From Phaseolus vulgaris (lineage: Eukaryota > Streptophyta > Magnoliopsida > Fabales > Fabaceae), in contig NC_023755.2 in NCBI RefSeq assembly GCF_000499845.2, positions 37,584,023 through 37,648,022 on the forward strand: a stretch of DNA of 64,000 nt, in the 5' to 3' direction. A program made the position numbers and the translations under genes. Shown here piece by piece: positions 37,275 through 49,205 of this stretch. The first letter of the stretch is position 1; each line of letters begins with the position of its first letter. The notes under the pieces are model-generated. The model worked only from the letters and a program-made list of their open reading frames with translations, was not told the DNA's origin and did no database searches.

Positions 37275-38314
37275 TGTTAGAATTGTAGGCCTTAAACAAG
37301 AAGATGGTGAATTGTTTATGAAAGATTTTCACAAGTATAAAAGGTAAAGTGAAAGACTATGAGGAATCAATCAATTAGAAAACCGTTCAGCCAATTGGAA
37401 AATTGTTTTTAGTTTGATTGCATAAAATCAACCTGTTGTTTTTGCGAAACAACCGGTTGTTTATACTAACAGTTTATAAAATCAAATCTAAAGCAATTTA
37501 AAGAGTGTAAGAAAAAAATCACATAGAGTACTTGTACTGGTGCACTCTTAACCACGAGCTACATCCAATCCTGAACTAACCACAGAGAATTCACTAAGTA
37601 ATCAAACCTTGATTATAAACAACACACAAAAGTGATGAACTTGAACACACACCACCTTTGGCATCAACACACAGTTTTCAGAACAACCTCTGAAACTGCA
37701 CAACACTAAGTCAGTACAGTGATTAAGAAATAAAGGAATAGAATACACCTGGGTATAATCAAAGATTAAAGTACAGAGAATCTTATTCCACACCTGAGAG
37801 TGATCCAAAAGCTCTTTGAAATCTTGAAAACTGATTTTGATTGATCTTTATTAGTTAGTTAATGACCAGGAGCGTAAAACAACCTTTTTATACTCCAATC
37901 AATTATTCAAAGCATTTAATTCAAGAAACAAAATCAGTTTGAATCATTTAAAACAGATTTGCACAGCTTGACATAATTTTGTTAAGGTTTTCAGAAAATC
38001 AATCGATTAAAATCACAAATCAATTGGTTTAATTGGCCTGATAGCAAAGTCAAACAAAGTCAAGCTTTTAAAATCCTTTTCAAAAACCACTAAGTGTAAA
38101 AGAACCGGTTGAATCGATATTTCAACAAGTTGAATTTTCACTTTCTTTAGAAAATATATATTTTTTCAAAAGGATTAAGATTCATTTAACATTGGAATAT
38201 CATAAGGAGTGGATTAACAAATTCAACTACTTCTAGACACACACACACAAACAGCAGCAAGAATCTTCATGCATTTCACTTGGATTTGGAGACATCAAAG
38301 CACCTTGTTCAACA
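37275..38314 (-). repeat. 5' LTR (in element orientation) of the 6.4-kb retrotransposon
   Basis: It pairs with 31924-32985. It is followed on the minus strand by the PBS at 37273-37260. Confidence 0.88.
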
Positions 38315-38319
38315 ATATG

Positions 38320-39700
38320 TTGTGTATTTGGTAGTTAAAAATGTAGAATGTTACAAGATGATCTAATTTTTTCAAGATGATCCCATTTAAAAAGGAATTG
38401 CTCAATTATAAAAAAAATGAATTAGAATAATTTTTGGACCAATCTAGCACAATCTATGAAATTATGCATAATTGTTCTATGAAAAGTTGGTGGTACCCCA
38501 CTTGTTTACCTGACAAACCTCTTTTATATGAAAACCGAAAAGGTTTAGTCGTTGGACGACCATTTTGTTTGCTGAGAGAAATTATTTTATTTTAAAAAAC
38601 ACATGAGAGTCGTATTAGCTATGCGACCATTTGTTTGCTTGAAAAACTTCAATTGGGTGAAAACATGGGCAACTAAAAAGTCTTTAGATGACTAAAAAGT
38701 CGCTAGGCGAGTAAACCTTTGGCGAGTGAGTAGAATGATAGTTGAATGAATTTAGACATGTGCTTAATTCTTTGAGCAGACAAACTAATCTCTGAAAAAA
38801 ATTTAATAACATGTTTTAAAATGTCTTTAATTCTTAAAATTGTTTATATTTCACTAAGATGTTATATTTATCAAGCTATTATACTTTAATATTATTATAG
38901 TGTGGTGCTTGGTAAATTGAAATTTGTTAGTATCTATTTTTTTCGTTGAAATATATGATTTTGAATGATAATTTTGATGGGTAATGCATTATTATGTGAT
39001 TGACGATGTACATGATGTATAGAGTTTAAAATGTATGATGTGGAAGGAAATATGATTTGAGTTGAAATGTATATGAATAAGAATACATACTAATATGTGA
39101 TTATTTGTATGTGGTGTATTGTAAACATAGTTATTTCCAATGAGAAAATACTATGTTGGAATAGAATGCTTAGTTGTGCATTGGATTTGAGATTTTGTAT
39201 TGTGACTCTATCAGTATTCGAATCACATAAAAAAAAATATCAGTGGTAAAAGTTAAAAGAGGTTCCAATGACATAGTTTGTAGTGTGAAAAAGAATATGT
39301 AATAGAAATTCACCCTATCCCATTAGTGAAATGTAAGCTCAATTAATTGAAGTACTTATGAATTGGTTGGCGGTTGGCAAAACTATTGGTTGGCGGTTGA
39401 CAAAATGACTAGTTTGTATGTCCCACACATTAAAATTAGAATATATCACGAAAACTAGTAAAAAAAATTCGTTTTACAACTTAAAATAATAATTTTATTT
39501 ATTTTTTAATTTAAAATTTTAATTTCTATTATTATATTATTAAAATGAGTTATAAGCGGTTATATGTTAACATTCATTAATTAAAAAATATTTAAGTGAA
39601 AATTCAAAGTAATAATATTTTATTTAGTTTTGTTTTACTTTTTAACTTAAACTTTTAATTCATATTATTAAAATGAATTGTAAGATGGGTCTATTTTTTT
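38320..39700. other. Array backbone and distal promoter of TPS gene 3, no gene seen
   Basis: Matches 14090-15240 and then the promoter region of genes 1 and 2. From about 39750 the AGAGAAAGATCATTTGAGAA segment matches the first bases of the window. Confidence 0.6.
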
Positions 39701-39982
39701 TATGCTCAAATCATTATTTTTGCTGACATTGAATAGCATACAGCGGACAACTGAGAGAGAAAGATCATTTGAGAAATTCAAGTAGTGGGATCTACTATGG
39801 AAAGTTTTTAATGTAATTTACATTCAAGTGGACCCATGACTTGATATGGTCTAATCTGAAATCGACACAAGAATTAAGTAAGGGAATTGCGTGAGGGACA
39901 AAAATTTCTGAGTTGATGAAAACTTAATGGTATATTAATAGGGTAGGTTTCCACAAGTGTCTTTCGTTTCAGCTTGGAGTTG

Positions 39983-39990
39983 TATATATA
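39983..39990 (+). promoter_or_regulatory. TATA box of TPS gene 3
   Basis: TATATATA lies 66 bases before the ATG at 40056, at the same spacing as in gene 2. Confidence 0.65.
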
Positions 39991-40055
39991 GAGGAAAGGC
40001 ACACATTGGTGGGCATCACATTTTGACACTAAACATAGCGTAGAGTGAATACACC

Positions 40056-42363
40056 ATGGAAAATAGTGTATGGAGTCTTCCCTATTGCTTGTCTACCACA
40101 CAAACTCCTTCTAGATTCTCAAGCCAACTCGTTGCTGATGCTAACAAACACCATATCCCATATAGAACTCCACCTAATTTCCAACCCAGTCCTTTTACTC
40201 GTGAATTTATTCAGTCTCTCGGAAACAAGCTTCCGGTAATCTTTATTTTCCTTTAATTTTTTTGGTGTAAAGATTAGTGTGTTGTTGGAATTATTGTTTT
40301 CATTATTAATTTATTTTGTCATGCATGCTAAGTGCAGATAGAAACACTACAAGAAACAGCAAGAAAGTTAGAGGAGAAAGTACGAGTTCAGATAAATGGA
40401 ACAAACATGGAATCACTAAACTTACTTGAATTGATTGATGATATTGAACGATTGGGACTCTCCTTCAAGTTTGAGGAGGATATAAACAAAGCCCTTCTCA
40501 AAATTATTTCAATTGAAAACTTCGAAGACCGAATCGGAAAAGGTCTGCATGAAACCGCTCTTCTTTTTGGCATTCTCAGGCGACATGGCTTTGATGTCTC
40601 GGAAGGTATACAATTTCAGCATTTGTGATTCCTTTTTATGCCAACTATAAATAAACTTAACATTTGAGGTCCATCATGTTCATGTTTTTGCCTTTGAAAA
40701 TCTCTGCCACATAAAATTATTTTGCTGGCAGTAACTTTCACCTGTCATGGAATATTTGGATAGCAGATAAAGAGAGGAGATTGTAATGTTCCCTAATCCA
40801 ATAATGCCTTACAGAAATTCTTGTTCAGCTCTACGACCTTTCCCCCCTTAACACTCTAAACGAATTATGTACGACATCTAGACCTTCGTTAACCTGAACC
40901 ATTGTGTTTATATATTGCATCTGAAAACTTATTCCACAATGCTTATTTTGCTTACAATAATTACACCATATTGTTTTTTAAATGTTATAATCAAATACCA
41001 GGAAAAAAATGTTAACAAAAGTTGTTTTTTATATTTTTCATATTATAAATATTTTTAAATAAAAAAATATACTTTTACCTTGGTATTATGGCATAGTATG
41101 AAATATTTTTAATTATTTTAAAGTGCATGCAGATATTTTTATGAGTTTCAAAGATGAAGAAGGAAAATTCAAGGCTGAAATTAGCAATGATGTAGAAGGA
41201 ATGTTAAGTTTATACGAAGCATCATACTTGAGCTTGGAAGAAGAAAGTGTTTGGGAGGCAAATGCATTTTCAAGAACACATCTGATGAATTTAATGAAAG
41301 AAGGATTAATGGATACGAAAATGGCAGAAAAAGTTAGACATGTATTGGAGGGGCTTCCCTATCATCGAAGTTGTTTCAGACTAATGGCAAGAGAGTGTAT
41401 TAACAGATATGATAAGATAGAACCGCATAATCTCTTACTGTTAGAACTTGCAAAGCTGGATTTCAACATGCAGCAGTCATCATATCAAAACGAATTAAAA
41501 GAACTATCAAGGTATAAAGATAAATACACAAGGAAAAAGAAAAACTATACACTTGTTAAAAAAAATTACGAATTTCTTTTGGTATTTTTAGAATTGGTAG
41601 AGTTTCACCCAGCTAGTTTTATAATAAAACTTAATATATTAATTTTTGTCTATATTATTGAAGAAAATTTTTATTTTGATTAAAAAGTAACGTCAAAATT
41701 CATAATAATTATTCAAATATAATTATTTTAATAATTGTTAAATATTTAAAAGATATTACTTTGAAGAAAAAACTAAAAAAATTAAGAAGAATTCAGTTAA
41801 AATACGTGAGATCTCAAGTTTACTTTATTATGCAATTATTATATTGATGTTTTTAATGTGTTGTTACTTAGGTGGTGGTGGGACATTGGCCTCTCAACTA
41901 AACTAAAATTTGCTCGAGACCGATTAGTAGAATTATATATTTGGTCGCTAGCAATTTTTCCTGAACCTCACTTACCTATTTGTCACAAAGAACTCACTAA
42001 GGTGGGGCAATTAATCACAATCATCGATGATATATATGACATATATGGTACTTTAGATGAATTGGAGCTCTTCACATATGTTATTGAAAGGTTTGTTCAA
42101 CTAATCTAAGATGGAGTTCATTTTACTTTGTTCTTTGAAAAAAATTAAAATGTCTTATTTTAGTATATATTATTTTATACATGTGCATGTACAAAAGATG
42201 GAACGTGAATTCCATAAACACTCTTCCAGACTATTTGGTATTGTGCTTCCTAGCTATCTATAACACTGTGAATGGGATAGCTTATGACATCTTTAAAGAA
42301 CGGGGCATAAAATGTCTTCCTTACCTCACAAAATCTGTATGTAATACAACACAACTTGTTCTT

Positions 42364-42423
<60 letters not shown>

Positions 42424-43098
42424 TACATATCACTAAAACTAAAATGTTTGTTTGATTACTCTATAGTGGTCTAATTTGTGCAAGGCATACCTCCAAGAAG
42501 CAAAATGGTTTCACAACAAAATTATTCCACCATTCAACGAGTTCCTACAAAATGCAAGGATCTTAATCTCGGGAGGGGTCATTCTTACTCATTCCTACTT
42601 TTTGGTCAGCAAAGACATCACAGAACAAGTACTTCATTCTTTAACTAATCACCATGATATGTTGAGCTCTTCATTCACCATTTTCAGACTTACAAATGAT
42701 TTGGCAACATCAACGGTAATCTTAACTTTGTTTGGTAACCTTATTAACTTACTCATATGGATCAAACTTCATGCCTAACATGTTGTTCTGGACAGGATGA
42801 GATAGAGAGGGGTGAAACCTCAAACTCAATTATAAGTTATATGCACGAAACTACTCTTCCAGAAGAAAATGTTCGTCGATACTTCAAAACTTTGATTGAC
42901 AAAGAATGGAGAATTTTGAACAAATACCTAGTTATGGATTCTATATTCCCTAAATCTTTTGTTCAAGTTGCCATTAACCTTGTTCGGAGTGCACATTGCA
43001 TATATCAATATGGAGATGGATATGGACGACAAGACAATATATCAAGGAGAAGAATTGAGTCATTGCTAGTATATACGTTTCCAACTAATGTGTCATGA
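40056..43098 (+). CDS. Terpene synthase 3 (TPS-b type, probable acyclic monoterpene/ocimene-like synthase), 7 exons, intact
   Basis: Paralogue of gene 1. Exons: 40056-40235, 40338-40605, 41133-41511, 41872-42090, 42198-42336, 42467-42715, 42796-43098. They sum to 1737 nt, or 578 residues, with every junction GT-AG and no lesion. DDIYD is in exon 4 (residues 328-332). The RxR motif is the normal RDR. The NSE/DTE motif NDLAT..DE spans exons 6/7. The N-terminal motif is RT(x)8F where RR(x)8W is usual, so the Trp and one Arg are missing. Compared with gene 1 it differs most in exon 4 (LYIWSLAIFPEPHLPICHKE), near the active site, so products could differ. Intron 2 carries ~300 bases not found in genes 1 and 2. 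Known RR(x)8W roles suggest an acyclic product (ocimene, myrcene or isoprene type). The enzyme product is inferred only. Confidence 0.9.
40606..41132. other. Intron 2 of TPS gene 3 with copy-specific segment
   Basis: About 300 bases (about 40607-40900) have no counterpart in intron 2 of genes 1 and 2; the shared intron resumes near CCATTGTGTTTATATATT. The segment is richer in GC than the rest of the intron. No terminal repeats seen. It may be the ancestral intron lost in the others, or an insertion. Confidence 0.55.
42376..42419. repeat. (AT)n microsatellite in intron 5 of TPS gene 3
   Basis: An AT run of about 44 bases preceded by a CT run, at the same site as the AT run in gene 1. Confidence 0.9.
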
Positions 43099-43549
43099 TG
43101 ATATTGAGAAAATGAAGCTACAAGTTTGAGTTTATTTGTTAACATTTATGTAATATATTTTTTGGGATTTATTTGAATTTCTTAGGCTGTGTAGCATGTT
43201 ATAAGGTTTAGTAAAATGTGGGTTGCATTTTAATTTGACTTCGACTATCAATTCAAGTTTTTTTTTTTTTTGTCTGATTTAAAATGAATAATTCTAAAAT
43301 TAAATTAAATATTCTCTTTTAGAAATATAGATTTTTCTTTGTGGACTCTAATTAATTTATATGTGGTATAATATAAATAAGTATGAATGTAAATATTTAT
43401 TATGATAAGTTTATTATTTCTATAACTAATAAAAAAAATTGTACAAGTACAAATTAATAATTTAGGATCATAAAAAAAATTGATAATTTTAAGGATTTAA
43501 TTGATAACTTGTTTAGTTGTGTAGTTAATAATGTTTTAAAAAATTATCA

Positions 43550-43750
43550 TATTAAGGAAATAATAATTATCAAATTATATGCAATATTTGACGATATTGT
43601 ACCCAATTATATGCAATTAATTTAATAATTATAGAATCTCATGATTAGTATCCTACCTAATTAGATGGTAATTTGGGAGAGAGAAACTCCCTATACACAT
43701 AAGAATAATAAACATCTCTTCCTCTTATCATTTTTTATCATTTTCTTATA
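43550..43750 (+). repeat. 5' LTR of the Ty1/copia element
   Basis: It starts TATTAAGGAA and ends TTTTCTTATA. A 29-base segment between two TATA runs is deleted compared with the 3' LTR. Confidence 0.9.
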
Positions 43751-43879
43751 TGGTATCATAGCACCGATTTTGGTGCCCTGACAGCCTCTCTATTTCTATC
43801 CCCTAAATAAAAAATCATGTCTTGTAAAGAAGGCACCAGTAACGAGTTCGAATAGAAACCTCGTACAACGCTTCAGTGC

Positions 43880-46800
43880 CGAGCAAATTCAGCAATTGGC
43901 AAGGGTTATTTACTCGCTCAACAATAACGGTAAAAGTGACACTTTGTTAGCTCTGCAGGTCTGCTTGCCCATAACTCCTCTTCTAATTCTGCTTTTACGA
44001 AACCATGGATTTTGGATAGCGGAGCAATTGATCACATTGCATCTGATTCACAATTTTTCACACACACTTCATCATCATTTATTTCAAATGTTAATCTGCC
44101 CACAGGCTCAACTACGCCCATCTCATCTACAGGCACAATTAAATTCAATGACAAAATCACTCTCAAAGATGTTTTTGTGTTCCTTCTTTTAATTTAAATC
44201 TCATGTCCATTAGTAAGATAACCAGTTCACTAAATTGTTGTGTCGTTTTTACTCCACATGGTTGCGTTTTACAGGACTTGGCTACGGGGAGGATGATTGG
44301 CTCCCGTAAACAACAGGCAGGCTTATACTACATGTCCCCTCTTCCAAACCAAGCCCACGCATCTCAAATATCGACCGATCCTGATTTATGACACAAGCGC
44401 CTTGGATATCCTTCTCCGGCGTGTCTACAGCTTGTATCTTCCCTACTACCTATCCCTATCAATAAAAATCTCATTCCCATTCATAATCATTGTAGTATTT
44501 GTCCCAAAGCTAAACAGACAAGGCTACCCTTTCCTTTAAGCACAATAAAATCTCATTCTCCATTTAATCTATTGTATTGTGACATTTGGGGTCCTCACAA
44601 AACCCCAACTCATTTTGGAAATCGTTTTTTTTTCCTCACTATAGTCAATGACTATACTAGATGTACTTGGCTATTTCTTATGAATCACAAATCTGAAACC
44701 CAACATCTCTTAGAGTCATTCATTACATTTGCACAAAATCAATATCAGGCATCTATTAAAACCATCCGCGTTGACAACGGACTGGAATTTATTTCAATGT
44801 ATGATTTTTTTCTCAAAAAGGTATTGAATGTCAACGCACTTGCGTTTACACTCCTCAACAAAATGGAGTAGTAGAATGCAAACATAGACATGTTTTAAAC
44901 ACAGCACGAGCCCTCCTATTTCAGTCCAATTTGCCATTAGAATTTTGGGGAGAATGCGTTTTAACCGCCACATATATCATTAATCGTTTGCCATCACCTT
45001 TACTAAAAAATAAATCACCTTTTGAGCTACTATATAATCAACCACCTTCACTTTCTCACCTAAAAACTTTTGGTTGCCTCTGTTACGCAACTGTTGTTTC
45101 ACCTAAGCAAAAATTTGATCCGCGTGCCCGACAATGCATTTTCATTGGTTATCCTCACAGTCAAAAAGCATACAAATTATTTGATATAGATGCAGGCACT
45201 TTTTTTACAAGTCGGGATGTCATCTTCCATGAAACTGTTTTCCCATTCTGCCAACAGTCACAGACACAATCCTCACCTCCATTACAAGGTATTTTGCCCA
45301 CTATTGACATTGACTTACCTACTCCTGTCCAACATTCACTCGATCAACCTTCTTCTCTTACTCATCACAATGCACCTGAACCTCCATCAAACCAACCTTT
45401 TTCTCCTACTCGTCACAATACACCTGAACCTCCATCAAACCAACTCTCTTCTCCTACTCGTCACAATGCACCTGAACCTCCATCAAACCAACCTTCTTCT
45501 CCTACTCGTCATAATACACCTGAACCTCCAGTAGACCAACCTTCTTCTCCCATGCCAAGAAGTTTAGCACCCATTACCAAACGTTCTCCAACCGACCTTC
45601 CTATTCGAGGATCCAGTCGCACATCAACCCAACCTTCCTAGCATCAAGACTACGTAACGGGATCCCAAGCCAATCATTCGACCACTGCCCAAGACCGACC
45701 GAATGGAACCAGGTATCCTATGCATCATTTTCTTTCTAATTCACGATTTTCTTCTACACATAGTGCATATCTTGCTAACATCACAGCCACCAAAGAACCT
45801 CACACTTATGCTCAAGCTATCCTTGATTCAAATTGGCAAAAAGCAATGGACGAAGAGCTTTCCGCCTTGCAGCTAAATCAAACGTGGACCTTGACACTGT
45901 TACCCGCTGGGCAAAAACCCATCGGATGCAAATGGGTCTATAAAATAAAGTACAACTCAGATGGTAGCGTCGACAGATATAAGGCGCGCCTTGTCGCAAA
46001 GGGGTACACTCAGATTGAAGGTGTCGACTATTCTGAAACTTTTTCACCAACAGCAAAATTAACAACTTTGAGGTGTCTCCTCACCATTGCAGCAGCCAGA
46101 AATTGGTTTACTCACTAGCTAGATGTGCAAAATGCCTTCTTACATGGCACATTGCATGAAATTATTTACATGGACTTGCCACCCGGACATCATCGACAGT
46201 GGGAGAACATTGTATGTCGACTCAACAAATCCCTTTATGGTCTCAAACAAGCATCTCGAACATGGTTTTCAACATTTTCTCATGTGATTAAATCTGTAGG
46301 ATTTCAACAGTCCAAGACAGATTACTCTCTATTCACAAGACATAATAACTCATCATTTACTGCCCTTTTGATTTATGTGGATGATATTCTTTTGACAGGA
46401 AATGATTTGACAGAAATTCAGCGTGTTAAAGATTGTTTATTACAACAATTTCGCATTAAAGATCTTGGAGACCTAAAATATTTTCTAGGGATTGAATTTT
46501 CCCGTTCCAAAGCTGGTATTTACATGTCCTAAAGAAAATATGCGCTTGATATTTTGCAGGATACGGGACTCACAGGTGCTCGTCCAGACAAATTTCCAAT
46601 GGAACAATACCTAAAACTCACACCAGACGATGGAGAGTTATTAAAGGATCCAGTCAAATACAGGCGACTCGTGGGACGACTGATATACCTCACGGTTACT
46701 CGACCTGACATAGCATTTTCGGTTCGGACCCTAAGTCAATATATACAGGATCCACGGAAACCTCATTGGGATGCCGCAATTCGAGTCCTAAAGTACATCA

Positions 46801-47330
46801 AAGGATCACGAGGACAAGGATTACTATTGCCATCCGAAAACAATCTGACATTGACAGCTTATTGTGACTCAGACTGGGGAGGTTGTCAGACAACTCGGAG
46901 ATCAGTATCTGGATATTGCATTTTTCTTGGTTCCTCTATTATCTCATGGAAGTCAAAAAAACAGACAAACGTATCAAGATCATCAGCGGAAGCAGAATAC
47001 CGCGCAATGGCCAATACTTGTTTGGAGATAGTTTGGTTGCGATATCTGTTGCAGGATTTAAAGGTGCCATGTAACTTGCCAGTTCAACTTTTTTGTGAAC
47101 ATCAAGCGGCATTACATATAGCAGCAAACCAGTATTTCATGAACGCACAAAACACATTGAGATAGACTGCCACACTGTGCGAGAAAAATTACAAGCTGGG
47201 ATAATCAGTCCTTCATATGTACCGACACAGTATCAGCTCGCAGATATTTTTACGAAGGCATTGGGCAAAGAACGATTTTTGACGCTACGACACAAGTCGG
47301 GGTTCTTGATCTTCACCTACCAACTTGAGG
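43880..47330 (+). pseudogene. Ty1/copia pol (protease, integrase, reverse transcriptase, RNase H), gag missing
   Basis: Domains in copia order: protease WILDSGAIDHI (about 44010), pre-integrase HKRLGYPS...HCSICPKAK (44393-44515), integrase YCDIWGP, RVDNGLEF and QQNGVVE (44570-44880), [17 protein letters not shown] (44947-45000), reverse transcriptase [14 protein letters not shown] to YVDDILLTGND (45810-46410), and RNase H YCDSDWGGC, KSKKQTNVSRSSAEAEYRAM (46860-47010). Gag, including its zinc knuckle, is almost wholly absent. Lesions: frameshifts near 44175, 44820 and 47120; stops at 44389 (TGA), 45639 (TAG), 46116 (TAG) and 46530 (TAA). Each stop is one transition from the Trp or Gln expected there. 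Confidence 0.9.
45365..45550 (+). repeat. 48-bp minisatellite in copia pol, Pro/Ser-rich linker
   Basis: About four tandem units of 48 bases encode HN(A/T)[13 protein letters not shown] between integrase and reverse transcriptase. The repeat stays in frame. Confidence 0.85.
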
Positions 47331-47334
47331 GGAG

Positions 47335-47564
47335 TATTAAGGAAATAATAATTATCAAATTATATGCAATATTTGACGATATTGTACCCAATTATATGCA
47401 ATTAATTTAATAATTATAGAATCTCATGATTAGTATCCTACCTAATTAGATTGTAATTTGGGAGAGAGAAACTCCCTATATATTTCCTATACATGAGTGA
47501 TGTAATATACACATAAGAATAATAAACATCTCTTCTTCTTACCATTTTTTATCATTTTCTTATA
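47335..47564 (+). repeat. 3' LTR of the Ty1/copia element
   Basis: 230 bases, preceded by GAGGGGAG and followed by the TATCA duplication. Confidence 0.9.
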
Positions 47565-47569
47565 TATCA

Positions 47570-49040
47570 AGTGCAGAAAAATAATAACTCATGTGATATA
47601 ATAATTAAATTAATTTTTGTATGATATAGATTTAATTATGTAATTTAGTAAAAATTTGAACTAGTTTTACTTTGTAAAGTCAAAAGATATCTAAATGATA
47701 TCATTATTCTCGATAATTCTTTATCGAATTTCCATTAATAATTGGTTAGATTTTTTAAACTTTTGATTAGATACATTCTTGTCATATTTCTATACTATAT
47801 ACAATACTATACGATCTTTATTTTAAAGGAGTTTACTACAATCTCCTATAATATTACATACCCAAAAATTTAATTTATCTCATCCAAAATTATTATCTAA
47901 ATTGTTTGGTTTAAAATTGTTTTTTTATCTTGGAACATCTAAATATGTCTTCAAGATACCTCTCACAGTTTCTTTGATTATCAGAATATAGTTTGAAAAT
48001 AATAACAACTTAATAAAAATTGACGAAATATTCAACTAATCCTTAAAAAGATTATAATAAAATGACCTTACGACATATTAAAAGTAGTCAAATTTGACTT
48101 CTAAGTCATTTTTGTGCATCTTTAACCTTTACCAAATTTTAATGATATTTCTTTATTAAATAAAAATGTCAACGTGTCGTGTAAATCATCTATCAAATTT
48201 TTCATTAGGATAAAAAATATATTTATTCTTATTCTTAGTGATTAATTTATTAATGTTCCTATAATCTGAATAGAAACATAATCTTCTATTTTTCCTTTTT
48301 TATCAATAAAAACGAAATCTTCTATTTTTTCCTTTTATCAATAACATCGGTGCACCCTACTCAATTAGATAAATTTTTTCTTAAGTAATTTATACACTTG
48401 CTTCTTCAGCTTAACCATCTTGCACAAACTTACACTACAAAAACATTATTTAATAATGTAACGGTGATCATCATAAAAAAATAAGAAATGTATGGGGATA
48501 TTTTTGTAATTGATGTTAAACATATAAAAATAATTACTTTTTAATCATTGTCATATGAATGCATGTTTTTTGAATTATTGTGGTATGTACTTTATAACAA
48601 TGATTATTAGATGAATCATCCTCATAGGTACATACGATAACAATTCAAGAAATAATAACTATCATTGTATGTCTTTATATTGCTTATATGGTAATTACAA
48701 TGAACATTTTATCTTTGCATTTTTTTTTATTTTTCCTCTTTTCTCTCTTCCCTCCCCCTCTTTGGTTGATCCCATCTTCATATCCATCATCATAATCCAT
48801 GACAATGTCATCATGGGTGTTGATTGTAGTTCGTCATTACTCATTATCTCACCATTGGTTGCATCGTCCTTCAAAAACTCTATTAATTACAACTTTGCCA
48901 ATGTGCTCCAATTTGATTTGTGTTGTCACCATCAATGATCATAATGGATTAAATTCATCTTCGTAGGTTATTTTGTGCTCTCAATCTTTTTTGCTTTGAT
49001 AATTTTTTAAATTTTGTTTTCTTTGAACAAAATACCTAGA
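47570..49040. other. TPS 3' flank of unit 3, continued after the copia element
   Basis: Matches 4055-5490. The MITE-like CACTACAAAAA segment begins at 48433. The frame 48669-48938 (89 codons, ending NFANVLQFDLCCHHQ) is shared by all units and not recognised. Confidence 0.65.
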
Positions 49041-49205
49041 TATGAGTTCTATATTTCCTAAATCTTTTGTTCAAGTTGTCCGTCATTAGATATATCAATA
49101 TGAAGATGGATTTGGAATATAAAATAATATATTAAAGAGTCAAATTGAATCATTGCTAATGTAACCGTTCCAATTAACGTGTCATGATGATGTTGAGGAA
49201 ATAGA
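49041..49205 (+). pseudogene. Relic of TPS exon 7, unit 3
   Basis: It reads SIFPKSFVQVV, then a gap as in unit 1, then IYQYEDGFG, ending in the GTGTCATGATGATG stretch of the TPS stop region. The last 115 bases recur at about 50623-50737 through the tandem duplication. Confidence 0.7.

Larger units (their letters stand above)
31924..38314 (-). mobile_element. LTR retrotransposon (copia-type gag, no pol), complete with both LTRs and TSD
   Basis: Two LTRs (31924-32985 and 37275-38314) run TGTT...AACA and are flanked by the 5-bp duplication ATATG (31919-31923 and 38315-38319). The uninterrupted site is present in unit 1 near 14090. On the minus strand the order is 5' LTR, PBS (37273-37260, TGGTATCAGGAG, initiator Met-tRNA type with mismatch), gag relic, coiled-coil fragment, an extra ORF, PPT (GGGGGAGAT, 32994-32986) and 3' LTR. 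Protease, integrase, reverse transcriptase and RNase H are absent. It is therefore a non-autonomous derivative. The LTRs differ at many positions, so it is not young. The extra 3' ORF and a second PPT-like tract near 33400 recall the Sirevirus lineage; that is inference. Confidence 0.88.
43550..47564 (+). mobile_element. Ty1/copia LTR retrotransposon, young but defective
   Basis: The 5' LTR (43550-43750) and 3' LTR (47335-47564) are flanked by TATCA (43545-43549 and 47565-47569). The unbroken site is AAATTATCAAGTGCAG near 4050 in unit 1. The PBS TGGTATCATAGC (43751-43762) matches initiator Met-tRNA with one mismatch. The PPT-like tract GAGGGGAG precedes the 3' LTR. LTR termini are TA...TA, not TG...CA, in both LTRs. 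The 5' LTR lacks 29 bases present in the 3' LTR; otherwise I count three substitutions over ~201 bases. It lies about 450 bases downstream of TPS gene 3. Confidence 0.92.

Noticed and set aside
45190..45534. 114-codon Leu/His-rich plus-strand frame
   Set aside because: It is an alternate frame of the copia pol linker and minisatellite.
45365..45550. Regular repeats that might suggest a CRISPR-like array
   Set aside because: They are adjacent coding minisatellite units without spacers, in a plant retrotransposon.
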